The notes beneath the pieces are model-generated. The model saw only the letters and a program-made list of their open reading frames with translations, searched no databases and had not been told where the DNA came from. A program made the translations under genes and the position numbers. Of a stretch of 8,951 bases of DNA, positions 6,991 to 8,951 are shown in pieces. Numbering within the stretch: the stretch's first letter is position 1; the number at the start of each line of letters is the position of its first letter. Source of the stretch: Anaerolineales bacterium UBA3001 (lineage in GTDB: Bacteria; Chloroflexota; Anaerolineae; Anaerolineales; UBA11657); the NCBI GenBank assembly GCA_002346435.1, contig DDZT01000049.1:1-8951 (forward strand). Reading direction: 5' to 3'.

Positions 6991-7833
6991 ATGTCATTTT
7001 CCGAATTTATATTTGACACTGCCGAAACAACCTTCGAGCATGACGTGGTAAGCCGCTCTTACGAAATACCTATAGTTGTTGATTTTTGGGCACCTTGGTG
7101 CGGACCATGTAAAACTCTTGGACCAATACTTGAAATGCTCGCTCAGGAATGTGCTGGCTCCTTCCTGCTTGCCAAAGTTAACGTAGATGAAAATCCTGGC
7201 CTCGCAGTAAGGTTTGGCGTACAAGGCATTCCATCTGTAAAAGCTTATAGAAACGGAGAAATTGTAGCCGAATTCAATGGATTAGCACCCGAACGGACGG
7301 TGCGTGAATTCATCCAAAAAGTAGCACCTAGTGAAACTGACACCATCGTTGCTGAGGCTACAAGCCTTCTGGCTATACGTCAGTGGGAACAAGCTGAAGA
7401 GCAATTACGTATAGTTTTAGATGCTCAGCCTCATAACTCGGTTGCCACGCTCGGATTAGTACGAGCTCTCATAGCACAAGGTAAAGGCAATGAAGCTATT
7501 GCTTTCATTAATGACTTTCCTGCTGGATCGGAGATTGTAGCCGCTCAACAATTAAAGCCATTAGCCCAATTACTTGCTGAGGTGGAGGGGGATACTAAGA
7601 AAAACACAGAAGACGCGAACACTATACAAGTACAATATGGTCAAGCCGCAAAACTTCTTGCTCGCGGACAACATGCCGCTGCTATGGACGGACTATTAGA
7701 AGTTCTTCGTTGTGACAAAAACTTTAGACAAGGTGAACCTAAACTAGTGATTCTTGCAGTGTTTGCGTTATTAGGCGAAGAAGACCCATTGACACGAGAG
7801 TACCGCGATGAACTTGCCAGTATATTGTTCTAG
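6991..7833 (+). CDS. Thioredoxin-TPR protein of the CnoX/YbbN type
   Basis: A 280-residue cytosolic protein joining a thioredoxin domain (about 1-112) to a TPR-like helical tail (about 117-280). The thioredoxin part has DFWAPWCGPCK with the redox pair C37 and C40, and the cis-proline GIPSV at P81. The tail carries helical repeats (SLLAIRQWEQAEEQLRIVL, then LGLVRALIAQGKGNEAIAFI) and a final pair from about 217 containing AAKLLARGQHAAAMDGLLEV. In the family, E. coli YbbN (CnoX, 284 residues) is a redox-linked holdase working with GroEL and has lost the CxxC pair. Here both cysteines are present, so thiol-disulfide exchange is likely, as in the Caulobacter-type proteins. The start is the ATG at 6991 with AGGA before it; an upstream ATG at 6856 would add 45 unrelated residues. 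It is transcribed away from the epimerase and converges on the dus gene with 37 bases between stops. A plain thioredoxin is excluded by the tail. Confidence 0.9.
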   Translation: MSFSEFIFDTAETTFEHDVVSRSYEIPIVVDFWAPWCGPCKTLGPILEMLAQECAGSFLLAKVNVDENPGLAVRFGVQGIPSVKAYRNGEIVAEFNGLAPERTVREFIQKVAPSETDTIVAEATSLLAIRQWEQAEEQLRIVLDAQPHNSVATLGLVRALIAQGKGNEAIAFINDFPAGSEIVAAQQLKPLAQLLAEVEGDTKKNTEDANTIQVQYGQAAKLLARGQHAAAMDGLLEVLRCDKNFRQGEPKLVILAVFALLGEEDPLTREYRDELASILF

Positions 7834-7870
7834 TATTGCTTCATCACATTAATATCTAACAGCCAAATTC

Positions 7871-8863
7871 TTACATCGCCAATCCAACTGTCTCATTGGT
7901 TTCACTAACCAAACTGCATAGCAAGTCCTCGAAATCGGAGACCCGATCGCAAGTCAGTAAAGGAACTCGTATCTTACGCACACCTGCTGGTGTATCCTCA
8001 ATGTAACGTGCAACATGTTTTCTGAACAAAATTAGTCCTTTTTCTACTCCATAGAAGTCTATATTTAGTGCTAAATGCTTGCGAATCAAATCCAATCGAT
8101 CTGATAATGTGACTTCCTGTCGATCTCTACGCTGCAGAATCCATGGATTACCAATAACTGCACGTCCTATCATTACAGCATCACATCCCGTATGAGTTTT
8201 GATACTTTCTATGTCAGCAACTGTACGAACATCACCGTTACCAACAACAGGCACTGACAAAGCCTGCTTGATTTCAGCAATTGCATCCCAATCAGCACGT
8301 CCAGAATATGCTTGAGATTTAGTGCGGCCATGAACAGCAACCAAGCTAGCGCCATGATCATGTAACGCACGAGCAACATCCATATAGTTACGATTGTCAT
8401 CATCCCAACCTAACCTTATCTTTGCGCTGACAGGTATATCCAAAACATTTGTTAGCTTGTCCATCAAGCGTGCAATCATATCCGGGTTCCGAAGCATGCC
8501 CGCTCCAGCTCCTCGTTCAGCGATCTTCTTTACATAACACCCCATATTAATATCGATAATATCTGGTCCTAAATCCTGAAGCCACTGTGCTACAGATACT
8601 ATACGTTCGACATCATGACCATAAATTTGAAATACAACCGGACGCTCATTGGAGATATAGCACAACTTCTGTCTGGCCCTTGGACTACCATTCCGCCCCT
8701 TATTTAACTCATCTACGTTCACAAATTCTGTGTAGCTCATTGCCGAGCCCAATGACCTACAAATAGATCTGTATGGCAGGTCAGAGAATCCTGCCATAGG
8801 TGATAGTATAAGATCACCGTAAACAGGAACACCACCAACGCGAAAACTTGGTTTGGTTAGCAT
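7871..8863 (-). CDS. dus: tRNA-dihydrouridine synthase (DusB-like)
   Basis: An FMN-dependent enzyme that reduces specific uridines of tRNA to dihydrouridine using NAD(P)H. The 330 residues form the expected TIM barrel plus C-terminal helical domain. SPMAGFSDLPYR (21-32) is the first FMN-binding strand. VVFQIYGHD (76-84) and DIIDINMGC (101-109) follow, with C109 the catalytic acid. Next come SAKIRLGWDD (146-155, K148), VAVHGRTKSQAYSG (175-188, H178), VVGNGDV (206-212) and VMIGRAVIGNPWI (230-242). The usual family loop is NxGCP; here the residue after C109 is Tyr and the loop continues with VKKIAERGAGAGML, so the cysteine is kept but the proline is not. Overall it is closest to the DusB-type bacterial enzymes, but the target uridine cannot be read from sequence. 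The ATG at 8861-8863 fits the family start. There is no ribosome site, and a -10 box lies only seven bases upstream. Confidence 0.95.
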   Translation of the reverse strand: MLTKPSFRVGGVPVYGDLILSPMAGFSDLPYRSICRSLGSAMSYTEFVNVDELNKGRNGSPRARQKLCYISNERPVVFQIYGHDVERIVSVAQWLQDLGPDIIDINMGCYVKKIAERGAGAGMLRNPDMIARLMDKLTNVLDIPVSAKIRLGWDDDNRNYMDVARALHDHGASLVAVHGRTKSQAYSGRADWDAIAEIKQALSVPVVGNGDVRTVADIESIKTHTGCDAVMIGRAVIGNPWILQRRDRQEVTLSDRLDLIRKHLALNIDFYGVEKGLILFRKHVARYIEDTPAGVRKIRVPLLTCDRVSDFEDLLCSLVSETNETVGLAM

Positions 8864-8870
8864 ATCAACG

Positions 8871-8898
8871 ATTATATCACTCGATTTACTTATGCCAT
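8871..8898 (-). promoter_or_regulatory. Candidate leaderless promoter of the dus gene
   Basis: The minus strand reads ATGGCA (8893-8898), 16 bases, then a perfect TATAAT (8871-8876), then seven bases to the ATG at 8863. With the usual distance from -10 to start site, the first transcribed base would fall on or next to the A of the ATG, giving a leaderless mRNA. No Shine-Dalgarno-like sequence lies in the gap, which fits. The -35 match is only 4 of 6. Confidence 0.5.
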
Positions 8899-8951
8899 GA
8901 ATGAATGGGGAATCTTCATTTTTGAGTGAAAGTATGGTAACGTTTGGGTCA

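Noticed and set aside
7834..7870. A terminator between the convergent thioredoxin-TPR and dus genes.
   Set aside because: The 37-base gap shows no inverted repeat or T-tract that would form a clear hairpin.
8864..8951. The dus frame is open upstream of its ATG to the window edge, with no stop in 88 bases.
   Set aside because: The 29 upstream codons contain no ATG, GTG or TTG and do not resemble a Dus N-terminus, while the ATG at 8863 matches the family start. A short chance open frame is enough to explain it.
8901..8951. A plus-strand ATG with 17 open codons running off the right edge, possibly the start of a divergent gene.
   Set aside because: It is too short to judge, has no ribosome site and no recognisable sequence. 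It could be real but cannot be supported from this window.
8890..8951. A minus-strand frame ending in TAA at 8890-8892, possibly the 3' end of a gene upstream of dus.
   Set aside because: Only about 20 codons are visible, with no recognisable motif; it competes equally with the other open frames there.

Overview
The window reads as ordinary, compact, AT-leaning bacterial chromosome with seven protein genes, no RNA genes, no CRISPR array and no recognisable mobile element. My best guess at the host is a low-GC member of Chloroflexota (for example a SAR202 or Dehalococcoidia-like lineage). This is inference. It rests on the multi-helix membrane/GAF sensor type with its conserved membrane-exit linker, on the long insertion between the helicase lobes of PriA, and on a tRNA-dihydrouridine synthase whose catalytic-loop sequence departs from the proteobacterial pattern. 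No search could be run to confirm it.

Layout. At the left edge (1-431, + strand) is the 3' end of a gene for an acidic, low-complexity protein that ends in an Asp-rich tail. It converges on a four-gene minus-strand cluster. An 18-bp perfect hairpin with A- and T-tracts on its two sides (496-539) lies between them and probably terminates transcription from both directions. The minus-strand cluster, in transcription order, is: an NAD-dependent nucleotide-sugar epimerase (stop at 5861), the primosomal helicase priA (3311-5827, TTG start), the DNA polymerase III delta subunit holA (2253-3263), and a multi-pass membrane GAF sensor without a kinase domain (571-2217). Gaps of 33, 47 and 35 bases and the absence of internal terminators suggest one operon. 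Its probable promoter is at about 6860.

Divergent from the epimerase across a 173-base regulatory gap is a thioredoxin-TPR protein (6991-7833, +) of the CnoX/YbbN type with an intact WCGPC site. It converges, with 37 bases between stops, on a minus-strand tRNA-dihydrouridine synthase (7871-8863) whose -10 box lies so close to the ATG that the message may be leaderless.

Functionally the window groups chromosome maintenance (PriA restarts stalled forks, delta helps load the sliding clamp) with protein redox protection, tRNA modification and nucleotide-sugar metabolism. I see no convincing new defence or mobile system. The points most worth a second look are the kinase-less sensor at the end of the replication cluster, the repeat-containing poly-Asp protein at the left edge, and the leaderless dus promoter.
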